Positions 1 to 8,848 of a stretch of 64,000 nucleotides of DNA are shown here, in pieces (position 1 is the first letter of the stretch; every line of letters starts with the position of its first letter). A model generated the notes under the pieces. That model was not told the origin of the DNA, made no database searches, and saw nothing but the letters and a program-made list of their open reading frames with translations. Both the position numbers and the translations under genes were made by a program. The DNA lies in assembly GCA_001507425.1 (NCBI GenBank), contig LMAJ01000025.1, positions 19,963 through 83,962 of the forward strand, read 5' to 3'. This DNA comes from Flavobacteriaceae bacterium CRH (GTDB lineage: Bacteria > Bacteroidota > Bacteroidia > Flavobacteriales > Flavobacteriaceae).

Positions 1-316
1 ACATTTTACAGAATAAATTACTTCTAAACTGAGCGTCAGAAATATCTTGACGCTTTTTATTTTTAGTGATAGGATCATTACTGCAATAAAAGTATAAAAC
101 AATATTATTTTCATCAATAAACTTTTGGATGGTTGATGAAAAATGAAATAAAGTTTTTCCGTTATTTGTCTGACGTGGACTTTCCATTGCTTCAATCGTA
201 ATATCTACAATTGGTAAAGTAAAAGTTTCGGGAAGATGTTTTTTGCTAAACTGTGTAAATTTAATAAGATACTGAAATCCTTCAACCGTTGTGTACGGTA
301 TAATTTTATCAAGCAT
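1..316 (-). CDS. Hypothetical protein, C-terminal part cut by the window edge
   Basis: An open frame reads from an ATG at 316 down to base 1 with no stop, so the C-terminus lies outside the window. The visible 105 residues are hydrophilic, with no signal peptide or membrane segment, and contain a charged stretch near residues 75-95. I do not recognise the family with confidence. It follows a 44-residue gene by 15 bases on the same strand, so the two are probably co-transcribed. A small basic protein followed by a protein of this kind resembles the layout of a type II toxin-antitoxin pair, but that is inference from layout only. Confidence 0.55.
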   Translation of the reverse strand, partial: MLDKIIPYTTVEGFQYLIKFTQFSKKHLPETFTLPIVDITIEAMESPRQTNNGKTLFHFSSTIQKFIDENNIVLYFYCSNDPITKNKKRQDISDAQFRSNLFCKM

Positions 317-331
317 ATCTCTTAAAGAAAA

Positions 332-466
332 TTATTTTTTTGGAAAATATTTTGCCCAATCAGAACGCATCTGTTCTTTACGCTCTTCCTTTGCTTTACG
401 TAAATTTCTTAAATTGTCTAAAAGACGATCAGATGGTTTCTCGATATGAATTGTTGAAGTTTTCAT
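332..466 (-). CDS. Small basic protein, 44 residues, possible antitoxin partner
   Basis: A short frame begins with ATG at 466 and stops at 332. The product is 44 residues. After about ten residues of possible beta strand (MKTSTIHIEK) it becomes a highly charged predicted helix rich in Lys, Arg and Glu, ending in FPKK. Small Bacteroidetes antitoxin-like proteins often have this strand-plus-helix shape, but there is no diagnostic motif. It lies 15 bases upstream of the partial gene at the window edge on the same strand. Codon use looks ordinary for the region. Coding status is likely but the function is unknown. Confidence 0.5.
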   Translation of the reverse strand: MKTSTIHIEKPSDRLLDNLRNLRKAKEERKEQMRSDWAKYFPKK

Positions 467-547
467 GTGACAAAGATAATTAAAACATTTAAATAAAAAG
501 AAAGAATTTTCTTAAAATTTATTTAAATGTAATTACTTCGGAAAACT

Positions 548-1195
548 TTAATACAAAGCCAGCCAATTCTTAAAATCAAAAAAGTTCTGCGGAGCAACGC
601 CATGTCCAACAGGATATTCCTTATAGGTAACAGGAATATTCAGTTTCTCTAAAATTGCAGGAGTTTTTCTAGCCCAGTCAATCGGAATTACCTGATCTAC
701 AGTTCCGTGTGAAGCGAATATTTTAAGGTTATTGAAATCATTTTTCTCATAACCTTCTTTGATAATTTCATCATTAAAATAACCGCTCATTGCTACTACT
801 CTTTGCACTTTTTCAGGATAAGAAAATGCAACAGAATAACTTAAAATAGAACCTTGACTAAAACCTACCAAAGTAATATTATTGCCATCAACAGGATAAT
901 TGGCAACCAATTCATCTATAAATGTAGCGATTAAATCACGGGAAGTTTTAGCTTGCTCGTTATCAGAAAATTTATTTTGGTCAGCATCAAAATTAATGGC
1001 GTACCAGGCATAAGCTCCGTATTGCAAATCGTAAGGCGCTCTTGCAGAAATAATATAATAATTATCAGGAAGTTCAGTAGCAAACGAAAATAGATCAGCT
1101 TCGTTGCTGCCATATCCATGTAGTAAAAGCAAAACTGGATTTTTATCTAAAATAACTTTAGGTTCTTGTATTTTATATTCTAAGGATAGATTCAT
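548..1195 (-). CDS. Alpha/beta hydrolase, phospholipase/carboxylesterase family
   Basis: The 215-residue protein matches the small cytosolic serine esterases of the phospholipase/carboxylesterase family. An oxyanion-type LHGYGSNEADL motif lies near residues 25-35, the nucleophile Ser113 sits in GFSQGS, and the remaining triad members are probably Asp167 (GTVDQVIP) and His198 (VGHGV). There is no signal peptide. The length is typical of the family (about 200-220). It is the last gene of a minus-strand group that includes the BatA-like, dihydroorotase-like and small membrane proteins, though a 246-base gap with repeat-like sequence separates it from its neighbour. The natural substrate cannot be told from sequence. 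Confidence 0.85.
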   Translation of the reverse strand: MNLSLEYKIQEPKVILDKNPVLLLLHGYGSNEADLFSFATELPDNYYIISARAPYDLQYGAYAWYAINFDADQNKFSDNEQAKTSRDLIATFIDELVANYPVDGNNITLVGFSQGSILSYSVAFSYPEKVQRVVAMSGYFNDEIIKEGYEKNDFNNLKIFASHGTVDQVIPIDWARKTPAILEKLNIPVTYKEYPVGHGVAPQNFFDFKNWLALY

Positions 1196-1407
1196 TTTTT
1201 TAATTGTGAATTGTGAGTTGTGAATTGTGAATGTTCACCTTTGTAAAAGTTTCAAACTTAGACAAAGCTTGTTGAGATTATAATAAAATCTGTTTTATCT
1301 GCGTTTTTGCTTGCAAATCAGCGTTATCTGTGTTCGAAATTAATACGCTGATAAAACAAATTCGCTAAAGCGAAAACACGGATTAAACGGATTTTTTTGG
1401 AATTTGG

Positions 1408-1423
1408 TCCCGAAGCTTCGGGA
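1408..1423. repeat. 16-base perfect palindrome, copy 1
   Basis: TCCCGAAGCTTCGGGA is a perfect palindrome preceded by GG. An identical copy lies at 8865-8880. Here it sits in the gap between the esterase and the small membrane protein, just downstream of the latter's stop codon on the minus strand. It could act as a terminator stem for that transcript or be part of a dispersed repeat. Confidence 0.75.
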
Positions 1424-1441
1424 TAAAAAAATTGGAATTTA

Positions 1442-1768
1442 CTAACCAATAGATTTAAACCATTTCTGAAAAAGTCCTCCAACCAACGGAATTGGTCTTG
1501 TTTGTCCCTGAATAGCACTAAAAATACCATAAGTCCAAAGAATTGAAATACAAATCCACATTGGGAAAGTGATGAAAAAGCTGTCGAAATTGCTTATAAT
1601 AGCTCCGAAAGAAATAAACGCTAAAGACAATCCTAAAGCCTGACGGATATGAAAAGAAGCAAAACTATTTTTATTTTCAGAGTTCATCGACATGGCAATT
1701 AAAACACCAATGATTAAAATATAACTGGTAATTGCGATTGATTTTCCTTCTTCTATTGAATTATTCAT
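1442..1768 (-). CDS. Small integral membrane protein, DUF4870/Tic20-like
   Basis: The product is 108 residues with about three hydrophobic segments (roughly residues 13-28, 44-62 and 66-88). The pattern of FASFHIRQALGLSLAF in the middle and GQTRPIPLVGGLFQKWF at the C-terminus resembles the DUF4870 membrane family, which shares its fold with Tic20-like proteins. The role is unknown. It starts 5 bases after the stop codon of the dihydroorotase-like gene and is almost certainly co-transcribed with it. The opposing longer frame at 1324-1530 is a shadow in another frame. Confidence 0.75.
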   Translation of the reverse strand: MNNSIEEGKSIAITSYILIIGVLIAMSMNSENKNSFASFHIRQALGLSLAFISFGAIISNFDSFFITFPMWICISILWTYGIFSAIQGQTRPIPLVGGLFQKWFKSIG

Positions 1769-1773
1769 TGTAA

Positions 1774-3030
1774 TTATTTAGAGATAACAAGTTGATTTTG
1801 ATTTAAAATTCCGTACACAGAACCTTTTATTTCTGTTCCTAAAAAAGCAGAATTTTTAGATTTTGAAAAAATATTTTCTTTCGTAAATGTTGAATTTCCA
1901 TTTGGAGTAAAGAAAGTAAAATTAGCTTTTGCACCTTCGGCAATTGAACTATTTTCAATTCCGAAAATTACTTTTCCTAAAGTCAGTTTTTCAATTACAG
2001 TTTCTAAAGGTAAAACCGTTAATAAAGCTCCAAATGCACTTTCTAAGCCAATTGTTCCATTTTTTGCAGTATCAAATTCCATTTTCTTGAATTCAATATC
2101 AATTGGGTTATGGTCAGATGTAATGATGTCAATTGTTCCGTCTGTAATTCCGTTTAATAATGCTTGTCTGTCGCTTTCAGTTCTTAATGGAGGCGTAACT
2201 TTAAAACGCGTATCAAAACCTTCCAGTTTTTCATCCGTTAAAACCAAATGATGCACAGCAACGCTGCAGGTTACATGTAAACCTTTTGCTTTGGCTTCTC
2301 TAATTAATTCAACCGATTTTGCTGTAGAAATCGTCGGAATATGAAGTTTTCCGCCGGTATATTCTAATAAATATAGATTTCTCGCCACTTGCAATTCTTC
2401 AGCTAAATTCGGAATTCCTTTCAATCCTAATTTGGTTGAAACAATTCCTTCATTGGCAACCCCGTTCCCTTTTATGTTACCGTCCTGAGCGTAAGTAATA
2501 ACCAAACCATCAAAATCCTGCACGTATTGCAAAGCAATTTTCAATAAGTTAGCATTGTCAATACTCTTGTTATAATCTCCAAAAGCTACGGCTCCTGCTT
2601 TTTTCATGTCAAATAATTCTGCCATGTCTTTTCCTTCGCTGGCTTTGGTTAAAGCACCAATTGGAAAAAGTTCTGTAGCAAAACCATTGGCTTTGCTTTT
2701 TACAAAATTTACCTGCGATTGATTGTCAATAACAGGGTAAGAGTTCGGTTGTAAAGCAATAGCTGTAAAACCACTTTTTGCAGCAACATTTAATCCGTTT
2801 GCAATAGTTTCTCTGTCTTCATAACCTGGCTCTCCAAATGAAACACTGCTGTCGAACCAACCTTGCGAAAGATGCAAATTATCAAATTTAACTTCGGTAG
2901 TATCATCAATATCAAGAATTGAAGTTCCTATTTTTTCTATTAAACCATCTGCAATTAAAAGATCAACGGTCTGATTATGAAACGGACTTTTTGAATCGAT
3001 AATTTTGGCGCTTCTGATGATTATTTTCAT
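1774..3030 (-). CDS. Dihydroorotase-like protein, probably catalytically inactive
   Basis: The 418-residue protein has the overall sequence of class I dihydroorotases, the amidohydrolases of pyrimidine synthesis. Key residues are missing. The canonical D-x-H-x-H plus Arg segment aligns with FDSSVSFGEPG, so the two metal-binding histidines are Ser62 and Ser64 and the substrate arginine is Gly66. The later HxxxHISTA histidine is replaced by Thr233 (IPTISTA). HHL at 260-262 and the TSDHNP aspartate near 306 remain. Inactive dihydroorotase homologues are known to scaffold aspartate transcarbamoylase in some bacteria; a similar structural role here is an inference. It sits 5 bases upstream of the small membrane protein gene and downstream of the BatA-like gene, separated from the latter by an inverted repeat. 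Annotating it as an active PyrC would be unsafe. Confidence 0.85.
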   Translation of the reverse strand: MKIIIRSAKIIDSKSPFHNQTVDLLIADGLIEKIGTSILDIDDTTEVKFDNLHLSQGWFDSSVSFGEPGYEDRETIANGLNVAAKSGFTAIALQPNSYPVIDNQSQVNFVKSKANGFATELFPIGALTKASEGKDMAELFDMKKAGAVAFGDYNKSIDNANLLKIALQYVQDFDGLVITYAQDGNIKGNGVANEGIVSTKLGLKGIPNLAEELQVARNLYLLEYTGGKLHIPTISTAKSVELIREAKAKGLHVTCSVAVHHLVLTDEKLEGFDTRFKVTPPLRTESDRQALLNGITDGTIDIITSDHNPIDIEFKKMEFDTAKNGTIGLESAFGALLTVLPLETVIEKLTLGKVIFGIENSSIAEGAKANFTFFTPNGNSTFTKENIFSKSKNSAFLGTEIKGSVYGILNQNQLVISK

Positions 3031-3066
3031 ATGTAGATAAATTTATTTTGTACTGACCATTTTCTG

Positions 3067-3152
3067 TGTCATTTTGACGAAGGAGAAATCACATAACGCT
3101 TAGACATACAGTGCTTCCTCACTAGTGTGATTTCTCCTTCGTCGAAATGACA
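3067..3152. repeat. Dispersed inverted repeat, 27-base arms
   Basis: Arms at 3067-3093 and 3126-3152 are reverse complements with one mismatch (a wobble pair), separated by 32 bases. The arm begins TGTCATTTTGACGAAGGAG. A related pair with 30-base perfect arms is at 26431-26534 and shares the pattern TGTCAT..GACG.AGGA..ATCACA. It lies between the BatA-like and dihydroorotase-like genes and could fold as a long hairpin in the transcript. Confidence 0.85.
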
Positions 3153-3179
3153 AAAACTAGACGAAAGAAATGTTATGTT

Positions 3180-5108
3180 TTATTTCACGAATTTTATAAT
3201 TGCCATTTCTAATGCTAAAAATAACAGTGCAAAGATAACAAACCATTTCCAAATTTGGCTGTCAGTTCGCTCCGTTTGTAAGGTGTTAAAAATCGTCGAA
3301 ATCGTATCAGCAGTTTTGAAATCAGAAACTACATTTGTATTTACCTGACTCAAATCGCTTTCGCTTCGTTTGTAATTAAAACTCAAATTCTCAACGGATT
3401 CTTTTTTATCAAAAACACTATAATTTCCCGCTGTTTCAGGAAAATCATTGAACGTTAATTTGACTTTATTATTTAATATTTGCTGAATCGGAATAAACGA
3501 ATCATCATTTCCTCTTACTTCTAAAATAGCATCTTTACTCAATAAAACATCTACAAAATAAGGCTTATTGTTGCCAATTGTTAATGCATTTACCCCCGTT
3601 TTCTGATTGTTTTGCCCCATTTTATAAAACAAAGGAACGATTAACGGAGATTGCTGAAAGTTTGAATTTGCAGTATTTAACGGTGCAGAAAAAATAGTAA
3701 TTCCTGAAACCGGATTCTGAATCGTAGTTGCAAAAATACTTTGATCTTCATAGGATAAAACAGCCGGATATGGACTTGAAATATCAAATGAACTATTTGT
3801 TTTTGGATATTGAAAATTGGAGATTTTATTCTCAAATACGCCTGAGAATAACGGATGATCAAAATTGATTTTGGTAATTAATTTGCTCTTGTTTTCAATA
3901 TTTTTAAACTGAATTTTCCCAAAATTACCTAAGAAAGAATTTAGATTTGAAATGGAACTTTTTTCTGAAGGAATTACAACCAAATTACCGCCTTTAGATA
4001 CAAATGATTTTAAAGTAGTTTGCAGCGCCTGAGGAATTTCTACTAATTCATTCAGGATTATGGTATTTTGTTTTTCTAAACTATTGTAATCTAAACTGCT
4101 GATGGAATAATTGTTATAATTGAATTCAGCCGAAGTGTAAATTCTGGATAAAAAATTACTTTTTTCAGGTTCTCCTATACTGATAACGTTTGTCTTTTTA
4201 TTTTTCGAAATACTGAAATAAAGCTTGTTATCATAAGTCAATCCGTTATCTTCAATGGTAACATATCCGTGAAAAGCTTCTTTTGGAATTGTAAAATTGA
4301 TTTTCTTTTTCTTCGCATCAAAATTGATAATCGTTTTGGCAATTAATTTATTCTGATTGTATAACGCCATCGAAATAGGTTTGAAATCTTCTCCGTACGC
4401 CGATAAATTAACGCTTATTTCATAAAAGTTTTCTAAAGTCTGATTGATGTAAACGCTGTCAATAGCAACGTTATTTTTTTGCTCTGCTTCAGAAATAAGA
4501 AAATAAGGTTTCTCTTCAGTATCTATGTTTTTTACATCTTTTTCAGCTAAACCAACTGCATCGGTAATGATGACAATATCTTTTTTATGTGCAGATTTAT
4601 GTGCTTTTACCTTTGCCATTATTGACGAAAGCTCAAAAGGAGTTGCACTGTATTTTAAATTTTGAAGCGCACTTTTAGAGGATTTAATATCAGTATTCCA
4701 ATAATTCTCTGTGTTCGTCAGTAACGAGAACTGAGCAGTTTCGGGAGTATTTTCGAGTAATTCCTGAACGGCACGTTTTAGAAATTCACCTTTTTTTCCC
4801 TTTGCCTGCATGCTAAACGAATTGTCCAGAATAATGTACATTTCATTTGATGCGTTTTTGCTGTCTTTTGCCTCAAAAAAAGGTTGAGCAAAAGCTAAAA
4901 TGACACAAGTCAGCAGTAATAAACGAGTGGCTAATAATAGTCTTTTTTTGATTTTAGAACTCTTACGGGTCTGAACCGCAAGTTCTTTTAAGAAACGAAC
5001 GTTGGTAAAATAAGATGTTTTAAAACGTCTTAATTGAAACAAATGAACCAAAATTGGAACAATCAATAAAAACAGAAAGTAGAGAATTTCGGGTTGTTTA
5101 AAATGCAT
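3180..5108 (-). CDS. BatA-type membrane protein with von Willebrand A-like domain
   Basis: The 642-residue protein starts with the typical BatA N-terminal region: a hydrophobic segment at residues 8-24 (YFLFLLIVPILVHLF), a basic linker, and a second segment near 60-78. A von Willebrand factor A-like domain follows with a MIDAS-like DNSFSM at about 95-100. A long periplasmic region precedes a C-terminal membrane segment (about 620-638). The family is associated with aerotolerance and envelope functions in Bacteroidetes, but its biochemical role is poorly defined. It is the first gene of a minus-strand group leading to the dihydroorotase-like gene. The length is within the range of the larger Bacteroidetes members. 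Confidence 0.85.
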   Translation of the reverse strand: MHFKQPEILYFLFLLIVPILVHLFQLRRFKTSYFTNVRFLKELAVQTRKSSKIKKRLLLATRLLLLTCVILAFAQPFFEAKDSKNASNEMYIILDNSFSMQAKGKKGEFLKRAVQELLENTPETAQFSLLTNTENYWNTDIKSSKSALQNLKYSATPFELSSIMAKVKAHKSAHKKDIVIITDAVGLAEKDVKNIDTEEKPYFLISEAEQKNNVAIDSVYINQTLENFYEISVNLSAYGEDFKPISMALYNQNKLIAKTIINFDAKKKKINFTIPKEAFHGYVTIEDNGLTYDNKLYFSISKNKKTNVISIGEPEKSNFLSRIYTSAEFNYNNYSISSLDYNSLEKQNTIILNELVEIPQALQTTLKSFVSKGGNLVVIPSEKSSISNLNSFLGNFGKIQFKNIENKSKLITKINFDHPLFSGVFENKISNFQYPKTNSSFDISSPYPAVLSYEDQSIFATTIQNPVSGITIFSAPLNTANSNFQQSPLIVPLFYKMGQNNQKTGVNALTIGNNKPYFVDVLLSKDAILEVRGNDDSFIPIQQILNNKVKLTFNDFPETAGNYSVFDKKESVENLSFNYKRSESDLSQVNTNVVSDFKTADTISTIFNTLQTERTDSQIWKWFVIFALLFLALEMAIIKFVK

Positions 5109-5204
5109 TCTGGCTTCGATTTACTTCGCTACGTTTGATTTTTCACGAAGATTCTGGTCAAAAATACAAATTTTTAGTCAAACCAAATAGCTATATTAAT
5201 TAAA

Positions 5205-5280
5205 CCATATAAGTAATATAAGTTCATTTAATTTTTGCTCAATCAAGTCTTGCTTATAATCTCTTATATCACTTATATGG
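5205..5280. repeat. Inverted repeat with 18-base arms
   Basis: CCATATAAGTAATATAAG at 5205-5222 is matched by its reverse complement at 5263-5280 with one mismatch, around a 40-base loop. It lies in the divergent gap between the BatA-like gene and the lactonase-like gene, upstream of the likely promoter of the latter. It is probably another dispersed intergenic repeat; no protein-binding role can be shown. Confidence 0.7.
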
Positions 5281-5402
5281 TGAAAATTTCCGATATGCAT
5301 AGTTTGAAAAATGTAACTTTTGAAAATTCATTTGTAACAAAAAATAAACTTGTTAAAGATATTATTGAGTATTTTAGCATATTCAAAAAACTATCAAAAA
5401 AT

Positions 5403-6515
5403 ATGAAAAGATTATATATGCTGCTTTTCTCAGCTTTCGCTTTTATGACTTCACAGGCTCAGACCAAATTTAATTTATTAGTTGGAACTTACACCAATAC
5501 TTGTGAGAGCAAAGGAATATACGTTTACGATTTTGATGCTGCTTCCGGCGATTTTAAATTGAAAAACACTACGGAAAATGTGATAAGCCCGAGTTATTTA
5601 TCGGCTTCGGCAAATAATAAGTTTATTTATGCAGTAAACGAAAACGGATCTCAAAGTGCTGTAAGTGCTTTTGGTTATGATTCTAAAACCGGTAAACTTA
5701 AATTATTGAACTCAAATCCTTCATTAGGAGCTGATCCTTGCCATTTAATTAACGATGATAAAAATGTAATTGTTGCTAATTATTCTGGTGGAAGCATTGC
5801 TGTATTCAAGAAAAATGCTGACGGAAGTATAACGGAAGGACAGCAATTAATTCAGCATGAAGGAAAAGGCCCTAATGCAGCGCGCCAGGAAAAAGCACAC
5901 GTACATATGGTTGTTTTTTCTCCGGATAAAAAATTCATTTTGTCGAATGATTTAGGTCAGGACAAAATTTTTATTTATAAATATAATGCGACTGCCAAAC
6001 ATGAAATCCTGACTTTGAAAACAACCGTTGATGTAAAAGCAGGAAGTGGCCCAAGACATTTAACGTTTAGTAAAGATGGTAAATTTGTTTATTTACTTCA
6101 GGAACTAGACGGCACACTAACGACATTTGCGTACGATAAAACAGGAAATTTAAAACTTTTAAAAGAAACCAATATTATCCCAAAAGATTTTAAAGGAGCA
6201 AACAGTTCTGCAGCGATAAAAATTTCGCCTGACGGAAAATTTTTATATGTTTCTGATCGTGGAGATGTAAACTCAATTTCGGTTTATGAAATTCTGAAAG
6301 ACGGAAGCATTAAACTTGTAGAACAAGAAAGTACATCAGGAAAAGGCCCGAGAGATTTCGCTATTGACCCAACAGGGAATTATCTTTTGGTAGCGCACCA
6401 ATATACAAATGATATTATCATTTTTAAAAGAGATAAAACAACAGGAAAGTTAACCAATACAGGCAAAAAAATAGAATTGTGTTCGCCGGTAGGTTTATTA
6501 TTTACGAAGATCTAG
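5403..6515 (+). CDS. Lactonase-family beta-propeller protein, exported
   Basis: From ATG 5403 the product is 370 residues and starts with a clear signal peptide (MKRLYMLLFSAFAFMTSQA, cleaved before QTKF). The rest matches the seven-bladed propeller of the 6-phosphogluconolactonase / carboxymuconate-cyclase type, including LLVGTYTN near the N-terminus, FSPDKKFILSNDLGQDKI, GSGPRHLTFSKDGKFVY and GPRDFAIDPTGNYLLVAHQ repeats. The open frame extends 56 codons upstream to 5235, but the signal peptide argues for 5403. A promoter-like TTG / TATTTTAG pair (5350-5377, spacer 17) would place the transcript start just upstream of 5403. Because it is exported, a pentose phosphate role is unlikely; the substrate is unknown. 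Confidence 0.85.
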   Translation: MKRLYMLLFSAFAFMTSQAQTKFNLLVGTYTNTCESKGIYVYDFDAASGDFKLKNTTENVISPSYLSASANNKFIYAVNENGSQSAVSAFGYDSKTGKLKLLNSNPSLGADPCHLINDDKNVIVANYSGGSIAVFKKNADGSITEGQQLIQHEGKGPNAARQEKAHVHMVVFSPDKKFILSNDLGQDKIFIYKYNATAKHEILTLKTTVDVKAGSGPRHLTFSKDGKFVYLLQELDGTLTTFAYDKTGNLKLLKETNIIPKDFKGANSSAAIKISPDGKFLYVSDRGDVNSISVYEILKDGSIKLVEQESTSGKGPRDFAIDPTGNYLLVAHQYTNDIIIFKRDKTTGKLTNTGKKIELCSPVGLLFTKI

Positions 6516-6521
6516 ATTAAG

Positions 6522-6592
6522 AAATTCCAATAAAAAAAATCCAAATTCCAATGTTGCGACACTTGGAATTTGGATTTTTTTTATTGGAATTT
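6522..6592. terminator. Long bidirectional terminator hairpin
   Basis: Perfect 30-base arms at 6522-6551 and 6563-6592 enclose an 11-base loop. The arms contain runs of A on one side and T on the other, so the hairpin can end transcription on both strands. It lies between the convergent lactonase-like and helicase genes. Confidence 0.9.
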
Positions 6593-6599
6593 AAAGATT

Positions 6600-7958
6600 T
6601 TACTTGTTTTTATCTTTTCTCTTCTTGTCTCTCGTTTTCAACATATTTCGATTGACAGATCCGTGGGTTTTCTTTTTGGTTTTAGAAGGTCCTCCCAGAT
6701 TTACTTTTTTATTCTTTTTATCTTTTTCGTGGAAAGCTCCATCACCGCTAAGTTTTTGTTTTTTCATTAAAAACTTAATCGGTTGTTTGTCTTTTTCAGG
6801 TTCGATCAATTTTGCTGAAATTTCAACTTCTTCAGGAAAATCTGCAATTGCAAGTTCCTGATTCATTAAAACTTCAACTTCCACTTTAAATTCTTCTTCA
6901 CGAGGCGTGATAAAACTAATCGCCGTTCCGGAAGCATCTGCACGACCTGTACGACCAATTCTGTGCATGTACAATTCTGGGAATTCAGGTAACTCAAAGT
7001 TGATAACGTGAGAGATATTCGAAATATCCAAACCTCTCGCCATGATATCAGTAGTAATTAATCCGCGAAGATTTCCTTCCTGGAATTCAGCCATTGTACT
7101 CAAACGATAATTTTGAGATTTGTTTGAGTGAATTACACCAAACTGACCTTCAAAATCTTCCTCGATTCGGGTATGAAGCATGTCTGAAATCTTTTTATTA
7201 TTCACAAAAACCAAAACACGTTCCATGCTTTCGTTTGTTTCTAATAAATGTTTTAACAGATTTACTTTTGTATTGAAGTTAGGAACATTATACGTAATTT
7301 GAGTAATATTTTCAAGCGGAGTTCCTGACGCTGCAAGTGTAACTTCTTCAGGAAAATCAAAAAAGTCATTTAAAACGGCATCAACTTCATCTGTCATTGT
7401 TGCAGAGAAAAGAATGTTCTGACGCTTTGTTTTCATCATTGCCAAAAGCGCTGTCAATTGCGTACGGAAACCAAGATTAAGCATTTCATCAAACTCGTCA
7501 ATAACTAATTTTTGAGTTTCATCGAAACGAATTACGGCATCCAAAGCCAAATCCATTGTTCTACCCGGAGTTCCAACTAAAATGTCAACACCTTCATAAA
7601 CTGCTTTTTTTTGTGTATTTATATTTACTCCACCAAAAATTCCAAGTGTACTAACAGACATGTATTTAGTCAGTTTATCGATTTCTTCAACGACCTGAAC
7701 TACTAATTCACGCGTTGGAACCAGGATTACAATTTTTGGCGTATTGGTTGGGGTAAATTTATATAGTTTTAAAAGAGGCAATAAATAGGCAAATGTTTTA
7801 CCGGTTCCGGTTTGTGCAATTCCCATCATATCACGACCTGACATAATCACAGAAAAAGATTTTTCCTGAATGGGAGTTGGCGTAACAAATCCTAATTCGT
7901 CGATTGCTTTTTGTACTGATTTTGGAAGATTGAATTTTTCGAAAGTGCTCATTTGCAT
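6600..7958 (-). CDS. DEAD-box ATP-dependent RNA helicase (DEFD variant)
   Basis: The 452-residue protein carries the DEAD-box motifs in order: a Q motif region, AQTGTGKT at 48-55, PTREL at 81-85, GTPGR at 129-133, DEFD at 154-157, SAT at 185-187, ARGLD and HRIGRTGR near 325-341. Motif II is DEFD rather than DEAD. The C-terminal 50 residues are strongly basic, which suggests RNA binding. It probably remodels RNA in ribosome assembly or decay, as known for the family. The true start may be the second Met (7952, MSTFEKF). A TACATTTG box at 7977-7970 lies just upstream, so the leader would be very short. It converges on the lactonase-like gene through a strong terminator. Confidence 0.92.
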   Translation of the reverse strand: MQMSTFEKFNLPKSVQKAIDELGFVTPTPIQEKSFSVIMSGRDMMGIAQTGTGKTFAYLLPLLKLYKFTPTNTPKIVILVPTRELVVQVVEEIDKLTKYMSVSTLGIFGGVNINTQKKAVYEGVDILVGTPGRTMDLALDAVIRFDETQKLVIDEFDEMLNLGFRTQLTALLAMMKTKRQNILFSATMTDEVDAVLNDFFDFPEEVTLAASGTPLENITQITYNVPNFNTKVNLLKHLLETNESMERVLVFVNNKKISDMLHTRIEEDFEGQFGVIHSNKSQNYRLSTMAEFQEGNLRGLITTDIMARGLDISNISHVINFELPEFPELYMHRIGRTGRADASGTAISFITPREEEFKVEVEVLMNQELAIADFPEEVEISAKLIEPEKDKQPIKFLMKKQKLSGDGAFHEKDKKNKKVNLGGPSKTKKKTHGSVNRNMLKTRDKKRKDKNK

Positions 7959-8054
7959 TAAATTTTGTGCAAATGTACGTTAAATTGATGGTTAGATCAC
8001 TAGATTTTTCGAATCATCTAATAATCGTGTAATCTAATATTCTAATTATCAAAC

Positions 8055-8819
8055 TTAAAACCCTTCAAAAACCCCCAAACCAAAAAGAGCAAAATCGTAT
8101 TTTACAGGATCGCCTGCATCCATTTCACGAAGTTTTAAATCTAATTCTGCCAAAGCTTTTCCATCATTTTGTTTTCGGGTAAGAATGCCTAATTTTCGGG
8201 CTACGTTTCCGGAATGAACGTCAAGCGGACAAGATAATGCGGCTGGTGAAATGGTTTTCCAAATTCCCAAATCAACGCCCTTGGTGTCCTGACGCACCAT
8301 CCAGCGCAAATACATGTTGATTCTTTTTGCTGCGGAATTGTTTAAAGGATCTGAAATATGTTTTTGAGTTCTTGGCAAATGGTCTATTTCGAAGAATATT
8401 TTTTTGAATTCGTGGATGCTTTTTTGCAAACTATCTTGTTCCTGATGTTTAGCAAAAACGCTTTCTAAACCGCCATGATTTTTATAAATATGCTGCAATC
8501 CTTTTATGAATCCGCCAAAATCTTTTCCGTTAAAAGTTCTGTGCACGAAATTCTCAAGGCGTTCTAAATCCTGATCAGAATGCGACATAATGAAATCATA
8601 AGGTGTATTGCCCATTAATTCCATCATTTGATGTGAATTTTTGATGATCATTTTGCGATTTCCCCAAGCAATAGTAGCACTTAAAAAACCGGCAATTTCG
8701 ATGTCTTCTTTTTGAGAAAATAAATGCGGAATCTGGACAGGATCACTTTCAATAAAATCCTGATTGTTATATTGAATGACTTTTTCGTCTAGAAATTCTT
8801 TGAGTTCTTTTTGGTTCAT
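8055..8819 (-). CDS. TIGR02757 family protein (DUF2400)
   Basis: The 254-residue cytosolic protein matches the TIGR02757 family, which is widespread in Bacteroidetes and has no settled function. Recognisable segments include SATIAWGNRKMI, the NMYLRWMVRQD stretch, and CPLDVHSGNVARKLG, with the ending YDFALFGLGVFEGF. It has no signal peptide or membrane segment. The MVR..G.DLG and H-x-G pattern is reminiscent of helix-hairpin-helix DNA glycosylases, which is suggestive only. It lies 120 bases downstream of the ABC ATPase gene on the same strand, separated by a structured element. Confidence 0.85.
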   Translation of the reverse strand: MNQKELKEFLDEKVIQYNNQDFIESDPVQIPHLFSQKEDIEIAGFLSATIAWGNRKMIIKNSHQMMELMGNTPYDFIMSHSDQDLERLENFVHRTFNGKDFGGFIKGLQHIYKNHGGLESVFAKHQEQDSLQKSIHEFKKIFFEIDHLPRTQKHISDPLNNSAAKRINMYLRWMVRQDTKGVDLGIWKTISPAALSCPLDVHSGNVARKLGILTRKQNDGKALAELDLKLREMDAGDPVKYDFALFGLGVFEGF

Positions 8820-8848
8820 GTTTAAATGAATGTTCTTAGTATTTGAGT

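Noticed and set aside
5235..5402. N-terminal extension of the lactonase-like protein
   Set aside because: The 56 extra codons do not resemble the family, and a signal peptide begins exactly at 5403.
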